Below, piece by piece: positions 6,654 through 13,756 of a stretch of DNA of 18,472 nucleotides (its first letter is position 1; every line of letters starts with the position of its first letter). The translations under genes were made by a program, and so were the position numbers. The DNA lies in assembly GCA_964384675.1 (NCBI GenBank), contig CAYLNK010000110.1, positions 1 to 18,472 on the forward strand, in the 5' to 3' direction. Below the pieces are notes generated by a model. That model ran no database searches, was not told the DNA's origin, and worked only from the letters and a program-made list of their open reading frames with translations. The DNA comes from CAYLNK01 sp964384675 (GTDB lineage Bacteria; Acidobacteriota; Thermoanaerobaculia; UBA5066).

Positions 6654-7284
6654 TCGACTGAGCGCGGTCCCGCTCGTGAGCGGCTTCTACCTCGCTGGAG
6701 GTACGGCCATCGCGATGCACCTCCGCCACAGGACCTCACTCGACCTCGACCTCTTCAGCGTGCGGCCCGACGAGGATCTGGAGGCGGCGAAGTCGGCCAT
6801 CCGTGGCGCGTTCGCCCAGGCGGAGACGGTGAGGCAGACCGACGCCGCCGTCCAGCTCCTCTGTGACGGCACACCGATCGACCTCGTCCGGTATCCGTAT
6901 CCGCTCCTCCGCCCGCCGTCGCGCGAGGGGAGCGGGATCGCCGTCGCGGGGCTCCTCGACCTCGCCACGATGAAGCTGTCGGCGATCGCCCGGCGGGGCC
7001 TGCGGCGAGACTTCTGGGACCTCGAGTCGATCGCCGTGCGGGGGAGCGTGTCCCTCCGGGAGGCCAGCGAGGCCTATCTGCTCCGGTTCGGTGTGGCCGA
7101 AGCAGACCTCTATCACGTGCTCCGGGCGCTGACGTACTTCGAGGATGCGGAGAGGGATCCGGTCTTCCCCGAGGGGCTCACGCCGATCGCGTGGGAGGAG
7201 CTCAAGGCGTTCTTCCGGCGTGAGGCCCCGAGGCTGCTGTCCCCGGGTCGAGCCGCTCCAGGCGGTACCTTTCCGTCCGTGTGA
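6601..7284 (+). CDS. AbiEii/AbiGii-type nucleotidyltransferase (putative toxin)
   Basis: A 227-residue protein of the AbiEii nucleotidyltransferase family, toxins of type IV-like toxin-antitoxin and abortive-infection systems that transfer nucleotides to RNA targets. The active-site signature LAGGTAIAMHLRHRTSLDLD spans residues 31-50, with D48 and D50 as metal ligands; D94 (PIDLVRY) fits the third acidic residue. The family block LLDLATMKLSAIARRG (118-133) and RDFWDL follow. ATG 6601 is preceded by GGAGCGG and overlaps the DUF6922 gene; GTG 6676 is an alternative start just before the domain. The length suits a short family member. The 3' end overlaps the converging membrane-protein gene by 83 nt, which is unusual. 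Confidence 0.8.
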   Translation: MRNGQRHRTSGAPAPRPDRLSAVPLVSGFYLAGGTAIAMHLRHRTSLDLDLFSVRPDEDLEAAKSAIRGAFAQAETVRQTDAAVQLLCDGTPIDLVRYPYPLLRPPSREGSGIAVAGLLDLATMKLSAIARRGLRRDFWDLESIAVRGSVSLREASEAYLLRFGVAEADLYHVLRALTYFEDAERDPVFPEGLTPIAWEELKAFFRREAPRLLSPGRAAPGGTFPSV

Positions 7285-8734
7285 CCTCGCTCCACCGCTC
7301 CTCCGAGGCCGGAGGCGTCGCCTGGGCAAGCGTCAGCCGGAACGCCGGCGCGCCCGGCTCCCACGACCGTACCAGGCCACGGCGTCCGACGAGGTAGAGG
7401 AACGAGGGCTCGGCTCCGCCGCGGTCTCCGAGCCGGAAGTCGAGCCGCACGCGCTTGCCCGTCGTCCGCGCGGCGAGCGCGTCCACGAGGAGCCGGTACT
7501 CCGCCAGCGGATGCTCGTTCCAGGACGGATCGGCGAAGCGCCGGCGCATGTCCCGGGCGGGGCGGATCGAGACCAGGACCACGACGCACGCGAGGAGCGA
7601 CGCGACCGGGGTGCGGACGCCCACGGGCACGAGCGAGACGAGAGCCGCCGCTCCGCCGATCACCGTCGCGGCGATCAGGATCACTACGGGCCGGAGGTAG
7701 TAGGTCTGGATCGGCTCGGGGATCGTGTGGACGCTCCAGAGGAAAGTCGCCCAGGAGCCGGCGAGGAGGAGCAGGAACCAGGCGAGGCGGCGGGACGCCG
7801 GCTCCCGCCGGAGGGCGGCGATCGCGAGGAGGGCGAAGGGCGCGAGGAGCAGGGCCGCGCGCACGCGCGGGCCGCCCGGGAGGCTCTCCGACGCGAGCGT
7901 GTCGACCGTGGTGAGCACCTCGCGGAGGGGATGGCGCTCCGTGGGCGTCGAGAAGCGCGTCGCGATCTTCGAAAGGTTCCCGCCGTGGTGTCGCAGCGCG
8001 TCCCACCCGACCGGCGCCCAGAGGAGCGCGAGGAGCCCGAGCGTTCCGGCGAGGCGGCGGACCGGCGCCGGTCGCTCGGCGACGACCGTCCGCCCGACGG
8101 CCGCGAGCCCGAGCCAGAGAGCCAGCGGGAGGAAGCCCATGTGCGCCTGAGCCGCGAGCGAGAGCGTGGCGGCGAGCGCCGGGAGAGTCCACGTCCGCCG
8201 CTCGCCGGCCACCAGCGCGAGGCAGAGCGCGAGCGCCAGGGCCGGAGTGACGATTGTGACGTTCCAGAGGAAGCGGAGGTACAGGAGGAAGCTCGGGTAG
8301 AAGACGAAGAGGAACGGCAGGGTCAACGCCAGCGCGAGGGATCGGGAGAGCCTGTAGGCGAGGAGCCCGAGGAGCGGCACGGTGCCCGCCTGCAGGAGCG
8401 AGACGATCGCCAGGGTCCACGCCTCGCGCCGGCCGGTGAGCCCTTGCACGGCCGCGAGGAGGTAGACGAAGAGCGGGCCGGGGTGGAACAGCCCCTCCCG
8501 GCTCTGCGCGCCGACGAGGGGCGGGCGGCCGTGGAGCGTGTCGTCCGCCGCCTGCAGGAGGAGCGCCTGGTCGCCGGCGAAGTAGACCTGCCTCTCGTCG
8601 AGCGGGGACGTCGCGTAAGCCCACGCGAAGAGGAGCCACGCGGCGACGAGGGCGGCTGTCCGGGCGGGACCGGGCCGCGGGAACGAGCTCCCGCCCGTTC
8701 CCGGAAGCGGGCGGGCCCGGATCCCCACGGCCAT
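7202..8734 (-). CDS. Multi-pass membrane protein, GT-C/PMT-like glycosyltransferase
   Basis: A 510-residue hydrophobic protein with many transmembrane segments; the first is near residues 26-41. It is followed by an acidic loop, YFAGDQALLLQAADD (51-65), the layout of GT-C glycosyltransferases (family 39/ArnT-like) where an Asp in the first periplasmic loop is catalytic. These enzymes move a sugar from a polyprenyl phosphate donor to lipid or protein outside the membrane. The C-terminal roughly 120 residues are soluble. The ATG at 8734 overlaps the cbiO stop by one base (TGATG), so translation is coupled to the metal-transporter operon although no functional link is known. The 3' end runs 83 nt into the converging AbiEii gene. 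Family assignment moderate; donor and acceptor unknown. Confidence 0.7.
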   Translation of the reverse strand: MAVGIRARPLPGTGGSSFPRPGPARTAALVAAWLLFAWAYATSPLDERQVYFAGDQALLLQAADDTLHGRPPLVGAQSREGLFHPGPLFVYLLAAVQGLTGRREAWTLAIVSLLQAGTVPLLGLLAYRLSRSLALALTLPFLFVFYPSFLLYLRFLWNVTIVTPALALALCLALVAGERRTWTLPALAATLSLAAQAHMGFLPLALWLGLAAVGRTVVAERPAPVRRLAGTLGLLALLWAPVGWDALRHHGGNLSKIATRFSTPTERHPLREVLTTVDTLASESLPGGPRVRAALLLAPFALLAIAALRREPASRRLAWFLLLLAGSWATFLWSVHTIPEPIQTYYLRPVVILIAATVIGGAAALVSLVPVGVRTPVASLLACVVVLVSIRPARDMRRRFADPSWNEHPLAEYRLLVDALAARTTGKRVRLDFRLGDRGGAEPSFLYLVGRRGLVRSWEPGAPAFRLTLAQATPPASEERWSEVTRTERYRLERLDPGTAASGPHAGRTP

Positions 8735-9486
8735 CAGTGCGGGTGGAGGTGGCGCAGGATGTGGGGCCGCTCGAGGCCGTGTCGCAGCATCAGGGTCTCG
8801 TCGGAAAGGACCTCTCGTGTCGGGCCCTGGGCGACCACGGCGCCCGCGTCGAGGACGAGGACGCGCGAGCAGAGCTCGACCACCATCTCGAGGTCGTGCG
8901 TCGCGATCAGCTTGGTGATCGGGATCGAGAGGAGAAGCTCCTTCAGCTCCCGCCGCCCCTTCGGGTCGAGGCTCCCGGTCGGCTCGTCGAGGACCAGCAC
9001 GGCCGGGTCGCAGGCGAGGACTCCCGCGAGACAGACGCGCCGCTTCTCGCCGACGCTGAGGTGATGCGGCGGACGCGCCGCGAGCGCCTCGATCCCGACC
9101 TTCCGGAGGGCATCGGCGACGCGCGTCTCCACCTCGCGGTCGTCGAGGCCGAGCTGCTCGGGGCCGAACGCCACGTCCTCGCGCACCGTGGGGCAGAAGA
9201 GCTGGTCGTTCGGGTCCTGGAAGAGGAGGCCGACCTCGCGCCGCACCTCGTGGAGGTTCTCCGGGCCGACCGCCCTCCCGCGGATCGAGACGGCGCGCTC
9301 CGCCTTCCACGTCTCCGGGAGGAGGCCGTTCAGGTGGAGGAGGAGGGTGCTCTTGCCGGCGCCGTTCGGTCCGATGAGTCCGACGGTCTCGCCCTCGGCC
9401 ACCGAGAACGTCACCCCCCGCAGGGCCGTGGCGCCGTCGGCGTAGCCGTACCGGAGGTCGCGGACCTCGACGGCGGGCGCGCTCAT
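8734..9486 (-). CDS. cbiO: ECF-type cobalt/nickel transporter ATP-binding protein CbiO
   Basis: A 250-residue ABC ATPase of the energy-coupling-factor class. Walker A is GPNGAGKST (39-47), the Q-loop is FQDPNDQLF (89-97, the CbiO/EcfA form), the signature is LSVGEKRR (143-150), Walker B is VLVLDEPTGSLD (163-174) and the switch His is in ATHD (H197). It powers uptake with CbiM and CbiQ. The ATG at 9486 overlaps the cbiQ stop by 4 nt (ATGA). The frame is open much further upstream, but that part is antisense-like Arg/Pro-rich sequence across cbiQ. Nickel versus cobalt cannot be told from the ATPase. Confidence 0.93.
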   Translation of the reverse strand: MSAPAVEVRDLRYGYADGATALRGVTFSVAEGETVGLIGPNGAGKSTLLLHLNGLLPETWKAERAVSIRGRAVGPENLHEVRREVGLLFQDPNDQLFCPTVREDVAFGPEQLGLDDREVETRVADALRKVGIEALAARPPHHLSVGEKRRVCLAGVLACDPAVLVLDEPTGSLDPKGRRELKELLLSIPITKLIATHDLEMVVELCSRVLVLDAGAVVAQGPTREVLSDETLMLRHGLERPHILRHLHPH

Positions 9487-10094
9487 CGCCACCCGCGCGC
9501 CCCCATGGCCGCGTAGATCCGCTCGGCCCGCTCGCTGGAGCGGACGAAGAGCTCGCTGACGATCCCGGCGAGCGAGCGCCACGGCAGCTCGCGGCGGCGC
9601 GAGAACGTGCGGCTCGCCCGGGCCCGCTTCAGCCGGCCCGTCTCGTCCACCACCACGAAGAGGTACCGGTAGGCGAGGGACGCCGTCGTCACCAGGAGCG
9701 CCGGCGCCCGCAGCGCCCGGAGCACCTTCAGGAGCTCGGAGAACGGCGTGGTGGCGGAGAGGAGGACGACGACCGCGACGCTCAGCGTGCAGCGGGCGAC
9801 GAGGAGCAGGAATCGCCGGCCGCCTCCGGGCTCGAGGAGCGCGAGGAGGGCCGTGCCGAGGACGAACGGCTCCACGAGGACGACGCGCCAGAGGAGGAAC
9901 CGCCACGGGACGCGGGAGAGGGCCGCGAGGGCGACGACGAGCCCCGCGACGACGAGGAGGGGCGTGATCGCCTCGCGGGGCGAGACCACCACGGTGAGGA
10001 CGAGGCCGAACGCCACGACGAGCTTCAGCGGGGGAGCCGCGCGGTGGACCGGGGAGTCGACGCGCCGGTGGGGCTCCAGGAGGTCGGGCCGCAT
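9483..10094 (-). CDS. cbiQ: ECF-type cobalt/nickel transporter transmembrane protein CbiQ
   Basis: A 203-residue T-component (scaffold) of the ECF importer. It has hydrophobic helices in the first half and a cytoplasmic part ending in SERAERIYAAMGARGW (187-202), the Ala-Arg-Gly motif region through which CbiQ/EcfT touches the ATPase. The ATG at 10094 shares one base with the cbiM stop (TGATG), and its own stop overlaps cbiO by 4 nt, so the three transporter genes are tightly coupled. It is slightly shorter than many CbiQ proteins but looks complete. Confidence 0.9.
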   Translation of the reverse strand: MRPDLLEPHRRVDSPVHRAAPPLKLVVAFGLVLTVVVSPREAITPLLVVAGLVVALAALSRVPWRFLLWRVVLVEPFVLGTALLALLEPGGGRRFLLLVARCTLSVAVVVLLSATTPFSELLKVLRALRAPALLVTTASLAYRYLFVVVDETGRLKRARASRTFSRRRELPWRSLAGIVSELFVRSSERAERIYAAMGARGWR

Positions 10095-11056
10095 CACCCT
10101 CCGGTCGCCCGAGCCCCGCGACGCTCCTTGGCGACGAGGGAGCCGGCGAGGAGCCACGAGAGGGCGAAGACGACGGTGGTGCCGGCGGCCCCGGCGAGAG
10201 ACGTCCCGATCGGTCCCCAGCCGAGGCCCGGGACGCGATAGTCGGGGAGCGGCGCCGGCACGACAGGTCTGGCCGCCCGGCCCGCGAAGCCGAGCGCCTC
10301 GGCCGTCCGGTCGAGCCCATCGGGCCACGTCGACGCGAGGGGCGAGGCGAAGAGCGCGAGGCCGAGCGCGATCGTGGCTCCGTATGCCGCGACCGTCGTG
10401 TACGAGGTCGCCCGCTCCACCGGCCCGTCGTCGATCCGGAGGAGCTCGGGACGGGTCCGCGCCACGCCGGCCAGGACGAGCGCGGTGACGAGGCCCTCGC
10501 CGAGGCCGATCAGCGCGTGCACCCCGAGCATCGCGGGCAGCACCCGCCCCCAGGCGACCGTTCCCGAGACCGCGAGCTCGCCCGCGCAGGCGAGCGCCGC
10601 CAGCAGCGTCCCGCACCACGCCGCGAACGACGCCGCGAGGAGCCGGCCGAAGAGGCCGCGGACGAGGCGGCTCACCGCGAAGTAGACGGCGTATCCGCCC
10701 ACGCCACCCAGGACGCCCATGTTCAGGACGTTCGCGCCGAGCGCCGTGAAGCCGCCGTCCGCGAAGATCAGGCACTGGATGAAGAGCACCGTCGTGACCA
10801 CCACGATCGCCGCGCTCGGCCCGAGGAGCACGGCGGTGAGGACGGACCCGATCAGGTGGCCGGAGGTCCCCGCCGCCACCGGGAAGTTGATCATCTGGGC
10901 GGCGAAGAGGAACGCGGCCGCGAGGCCGAGGAGCGGCACCCGCCGGGGCGGGAGCCGGAGCCGCGTCTCGCGCAGGGCCACCGCGAGCGCCGTCGCGCCG
11001 AGGACGGTCGTCGCGAGGGCCGTCTTGGCGTCGAGGAACCCGTCAGGAATGTGCAC
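10094..11056 (-). CDS. cbiM: Nickel/cobalt ECF transporter substrate-binding membrane protein CbiM with fused PDGLE domain
   Basis: A 320-residue membrane protein. Residues 1 to about 205 are CbiM/NikM: it begins MHIPDGFLD, fixing the GTG start at 11056 because the N-terminal amine and H2 coordinate the metal. H67 in AGTSGHLIGS matches the second metal-binding His known from NikM structures. The C-terminal part, about 220-320, carries WPDGLDR (244-250), the PDGLE domain that replaces the separate CbiN/NikN subunit, so no cbiN gene is needed. The upstream gap is only 70 bases and holds no cobalamin riboswitch. Translation is preceded by an overlapping 8-codon ORF with the only good Shine-Dalgarno. 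Metal identity (Ni or Co) is undecided. Confidence 0.92.
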   Translation of the reverse strand: MHIPDGFLDAKTALATTVLGATALAVALRETRLRLPPRRVPLLGLAAAFLFAAQMINFPVAAGTSGHLIGSVLTAVLLGPSAAIVVVTTVLFIQCLIFADGGFTALGANVLNMGVLGGVGGYAVYFAVSRLVRGLFGRLLAASFAAWCGTLLAALACAGELAVSGTVAWGRVLPAMLGVHALIGLGEGLVTALVLAGVARTRPELLRIDDGPVERATSYTTVAAYGATIALGLALFASPLASTWPDGLDRTAEALGFAGRAARPVVPAPLPDYRVPGLGWGPIGTSLAGAAGTTVVFALSWLLAGSLVAKERRGARATGG

Positions 11057-11069
11057 GCCGGCGGCTCAT
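11043..11069 (-). CDS. Possible 8-codon upstream ORF overlapping the cbiM start
   Basis: On the minus strand a Shine-Dalgarno GGAGGGA (11079-11073) sits 3 nt before an ATG at 11069. The ATG opens an 8-residue ORF (MSRRRAHS) whose TGA lies inside cbiM. The cbiM GTG at 11056 is in another frame, 16 nt from that Shine-Dalgarno and with none of its own. This could mean reinitiation or coupled translation. The small ORF is real as sequence; its translation is inferred. Confidence 0.35.
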   Translation of the reverse strand: MSRRRAHS

Positions 11070-11097
11070 CGGTCCCTCCGTGCGGACTCGCGATTTC

Positions 11098-11103
11098 AGG
11101 ATA
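11098..11103 (-). promoter_or_regulatory. Probable -10 box for the cbiMQO-GT operon
   Basis: On the minus strand TATCCT lies 41 nt before the cbiM GTG, giving a leader of about 35 nt that would contain the Shine-Dalgarno and the short upstream ORF. It is back to back with the nurA -10 box at 11114-11119. Confidence 0.4.
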
Positions 11104-11113
11104 ACCCGGCCGG

Positions 11114-11119
11114 TACACT
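11114..11119 (+). promoter_or_regulatory. Probable -10 box of a leaderless transcript for nurA-herA
   Basis: TACACT ends 7 nt before the GTG at 11127 and no Shine-Dalgarno lies between (CCGGACC). It is the same hexamer as that before the AraC-type gene. Confidence 0.45.
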
Positions 11120-11126
11120 CCGGACC

Positions 11127-12086
11127 GTGATCGAGCTGCGCTTCGACCCGTGGGAGGTCGACTACGGACCCGAGACGGCGCTCTCGCCCGAGGACGACGC
11201 GCCGGAGCTGGTCGACGCCTCGGTCGAGGTGGACCCGGCCGACTGGCGGCCGGTCCTTCCCGGGGCCGTCGACGCGCCGCGGCGTCTCCTCTTCCTGGAC
11301 GGGATCCGGAGGGTCGAGGCGCGCGTCTCGGCGCGGGTCGGGTCGCGGACGGGGCACGGCGCGTTCGGGGCGTGGGCGATCGGGGCGGTCGAGGTGTCGG
11401 ACGGGGCGGCCCGCTTCGCGACGACACAGGTGCACCGCCTCCTCGCCCTCGACTCCGGCCTGAGCCGCGAGGACGACGTGACGATCGGCCCGGGCCTCGT
11501 CTACAGGCCGGTCTCGATGTCGCTCACCGAGCCGGAGGCTCCGCTGCGCAAGCTCCAGGAGCAGATGCGCCTGGGCGAGGAGGCGCTCGGGCGCGAGCTC
11601 GCCAACGAGCCGGAGACGCTCGTGGTGGCCGACGGGCCGCTGACGTTCGGAGATCCGGTCCGCGGCGGCGCCGTCGGCTTCATCAAGCGGCTCATGAAGC
11701 TCTACGTCGACGCGCCCCTGGTCCCGGTGCTGGCGTCGCTCCCGCCGGGCGCGCGGACGCCGCTCTTCGCCCTGCGTGGCACCGCGCGCTTCTCGCGCAC
11801 CTCCTGGTTCCTCCGTCTCGCGGCGCCGTTCGCGGGGGAGACCGAGCTGTCGGGCCTGATCCGGCTCGAGGTGGCGGACTCGATCGGCCTCGACGCCGCG
11901 CGCCGGCTGGCCGACGCGACGGCGACGCTGCTGCCCCGCTTCGCGCCGTCCCGCGGGCGCGACCCGCGCTCGCCTCAGAACCTCCTGCCGGTGGGAGCGC
12001 TGGAGTCCCACCTCCGGAAGCTCCTCGGCGATCCACGGCTGGTGCGGCAGCGGATCCGCTCGTATCTCGCCCGGGAGGCCGCGTGA
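11127..12086 (+). CDS. nurA: NurA-like DNA-end-processing nuclease
   Basis: A 319-residue protein of the NurA nuclease family, partner of the HerA translocase in DNA end resection. RRLLFLDGIRRVEARV (52-67) holds the first conserved Asp (D58), VVADGPL (166-172) the second catalytic block, and GFIKRLMKLYVDAPLVP (184-200) the family's Lys-containing segment; RLEVAD near 246-251 closes the RNase-H-like fold. GTG 11127 opens the protein as MIELRFDPWEVDYG, and a TACACT box sits 7 nt upstream. Its stop overlaps the herA start by 4 nt (GTGA), the usual tight pairing. Divergent from cbiM over 70 bases. Family call comes from motif layout plus the herA partner. Confidence 0.82.
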   Translation: MIELRFDPWEVDYGPETALSPEDDAPELVDASVEVDPADWRPVLPGAVDAPRRLLFLDGIRRVEARVSARVGSRTGHGAFGAWAIGAVEVSDGAARFATTQVHRLLALDSGLSREDDVTIGPGLVYRPVSMSLTEPEAPLRKLQEQMRLGEEALGRELANEPETLVVADGPLTFGDPVRGGAVGFIKRLMKLYVDAPLVPVLASLPPGARTPLFALRGTARFSRTSWFLRLAAPFAGETELSGLIRLEVADSIGLDAARRLADATATLLPRFAPSRGRDPRSPQNLLPVGALESHLRKLLGDPRLVRQRIRSYLAREAA

Positions 12087-13756
12087 CGGATGGGGTGATC
12101 GGCCCCTCGGGCCTCGTCCTCGGCTCGCAGGACGCCACGCCGCTGGAGCTCTGGATCGGCGTGCTGCCCGGCCAGAACGTCGAGCTGGACGACCTCGTGG
12201 AGGTGCTCACCCTGACCGCCGACGGGCGCGAGGTGCGCTTCTACGGCGTGGTCGACCAGGTGAGGAAGCGGTACGAGGGGGCGGCGTTCGACAGCGACGC
12301 CTTCCGCCACGCCGAGGGGACGTTGCCGGTCGAGGTGTCGTACGCGGCCCACGTGATGGTGACGCGCATCGACCCGGAGGTGTTCGTCCCGCCTTCGCCG
12401 GGCGACGAGGCGGTCGTGGTGCGGGGCGAGGCGTTCCAAAAGGCGCTCTCCTTCGACCGGCCGGGCCGCGCGAGCCTGCCGATCGGTGTGACGCGCGGCG
12501 GCGAGCCGGTCTCGGCCGATCTCGAGTTCCTGGACGGCACGCGGGGCGCGCACCTCTCGATCAGCGGGGTGTCGGGCGTCGCCACGAAGACGTCGTACGC
12601 CACCTTCCTCCTCTACTCGCTCTTCCACTCGACGGTGCTCGGGGTCGACGCCGTCAACTCGAAAGCGCTCATCTTCAACGTGAAGGGCGAGGACCTCCTC
12701 TGGCTCGACCGCCCGAACACCAGGCTCAGGGAGGAGGACCGGATCCTCTACGCGAAGCTCGGCCTCCCCGCCGGGCCGTTCCGGAGCGTCGGGCTCTACG
12801 CCCCGGCCAGGCGCGACTCGGTCACGCCGATGCCCGACACCGGCGGCCGGCAGGAGGGCGTGAGGCCGTACCTCTGGACGCTTCGCGAGGTGGCCCGCGA
12901 GCGACTCCTCCACTTCGCGTTCGCGGAGGGGGACGACCCGCGGGCCCAGCTCTCGTTCGTGATCGAGCGGGTGGAGGCGGCGCTCGCGCGGGCGGCGAAG
13001 GAGGGCGATCCCGCCGACCCGTCGCTCGCCTACGACGGGCGGAAGCTGACGTCGCTCGACGACCTGGCCGAGCTCCTGGACGGCACGGCGCTCGACGCGA
13101 TCTGCCAGGGCACGGCGCCCGGCACGCTCGACGCGTTTCGCCGCCGTCTCCACGCGGCGGCGTTCCGCGTCGGCATGCTGGTGCGTGGCGACGCGGCGGC
13201 CCTCCGCCACGGTGTCGACCTCGACGCCCACCAGGTGACGGTCGTCGACCTCCACCGGCTCCACTCCGCGGCCCAGACGTTCGTCGTCGGCGTCCTCCTG
13301 AAGCGCCTGATGGAGGAGAAGGAGCGGAAGGGGACGTCGCGTCCGCTCCTCTTCGTCGTCCTCGACGAGCTGAACAAGTACGCCCCTCGCGAGGGCTGGA
13401 GCCCGATCCGGGACGTCCTCCTCGACATCGCCGAGCGGGGGCGCTCTCTGGGTGTCTCGCTCTTCGGCGCGCAGCAGACGGCCAGCGAGGTGGAGCGGCG
13501 GATCCTGGCGAACGCGGCCATCCGTGTGGTCGGGCGGCTCGACGCGGCGGAGGCCGAGCGGAGCGAGTACGGCTTCCTCACCAAGACGGCGCGCCTGCGC
13601 GCCACGTTCCTGCAGCCCGGCACGATGATCGTCGCGCAGCCCGACATCCCGACCGCGCTCCTCCTGAAGTTCCCGTTCCCGGCCTGGGCGACCCGGGCGA
13701 GCGAGGCGGCGCCGCCGTCCGGCGCGCCCGACCCGTTCTCACGCATCCGGCGATGA
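12083..13756 (+). CDS. herA: HerA-like ATPase/DNA translocase
   Basis: A 557-residue HerA/FtsK-superfamily ATPase that would form a hexameric translocase with NurA at DNA ends. Residues 1 to about 115 form a beta-rich HAS-barrel-like domain. The nucleotide-binding loop is SGVSGVATKTS (161-171); the Gly before the Lys of a standard Walker A is replaced by Thr. Walker B is LLFVVLDELNKYAP with D428 and E429. SLFGAQQTASEVERRI and NAAIRVVGRLDAAE follow in the C-terminal half. GTG 12083 overlaps the nurA stop (GTGA) and has GGGAGG just upstream; the frame is open further back, across nurA, but that is antisense-like sequence. Its stop overlaps the next gene by 4 nt. Confidence 0.87.
   Translation: MTDGVIGPSGLVLGSQDATPLELWIGVLPGQNVELDDLVEVLTLTADGREVRFYGVVDQVRKRYEGAAFDSDAFRHAEGTLPVEVSYAAHVMVTRIDPEVFVPPSPGDEAVVVRGEAFQKALSFDRPGRASLPIGVTRGGEPVSADLEFLDGTRGAHLSISGVSGVATKTSYATFLLYSLFHSTVLGVDAVNSKALIFNVKGEDLLWLDRPNTRLREEDRILYAKLGLPAGPFRSVGLYAPARRDSVTPMPDTGGRQEGVRPYLWTLREVARERLLHFAFAEGDDPRAQLSFVIERVEAALARAAKEGDPADPSLAYDGRKLTSLDDLAELLDGTALDAICQGTAPGTLDAFRRRLHAAAFRVGMLVRGDAAALRHGVDLDAHQVTVVDLHRLHSAAQTFVVGVLLKRLMEEKERKGTSRPLLFVVLDELNKYAPREGWSPIRDVLLDIAERGRSLGVSLFGAQQTASEVERRILANAAIRVVGRLDAAEAERSEYGFLTKTARLRATFLQPGTMIVAQPDIPTALLLKFPFPAWATRASEAAPPSGAPDPFSRIRR

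Noticed and set aside
11057..11126. Cobalamin riboswitch before cbiM
   Set aside because: The gap is only 70 bases, too short for a B12 riboswitch, and no B12-box-like conserved segment was seen.
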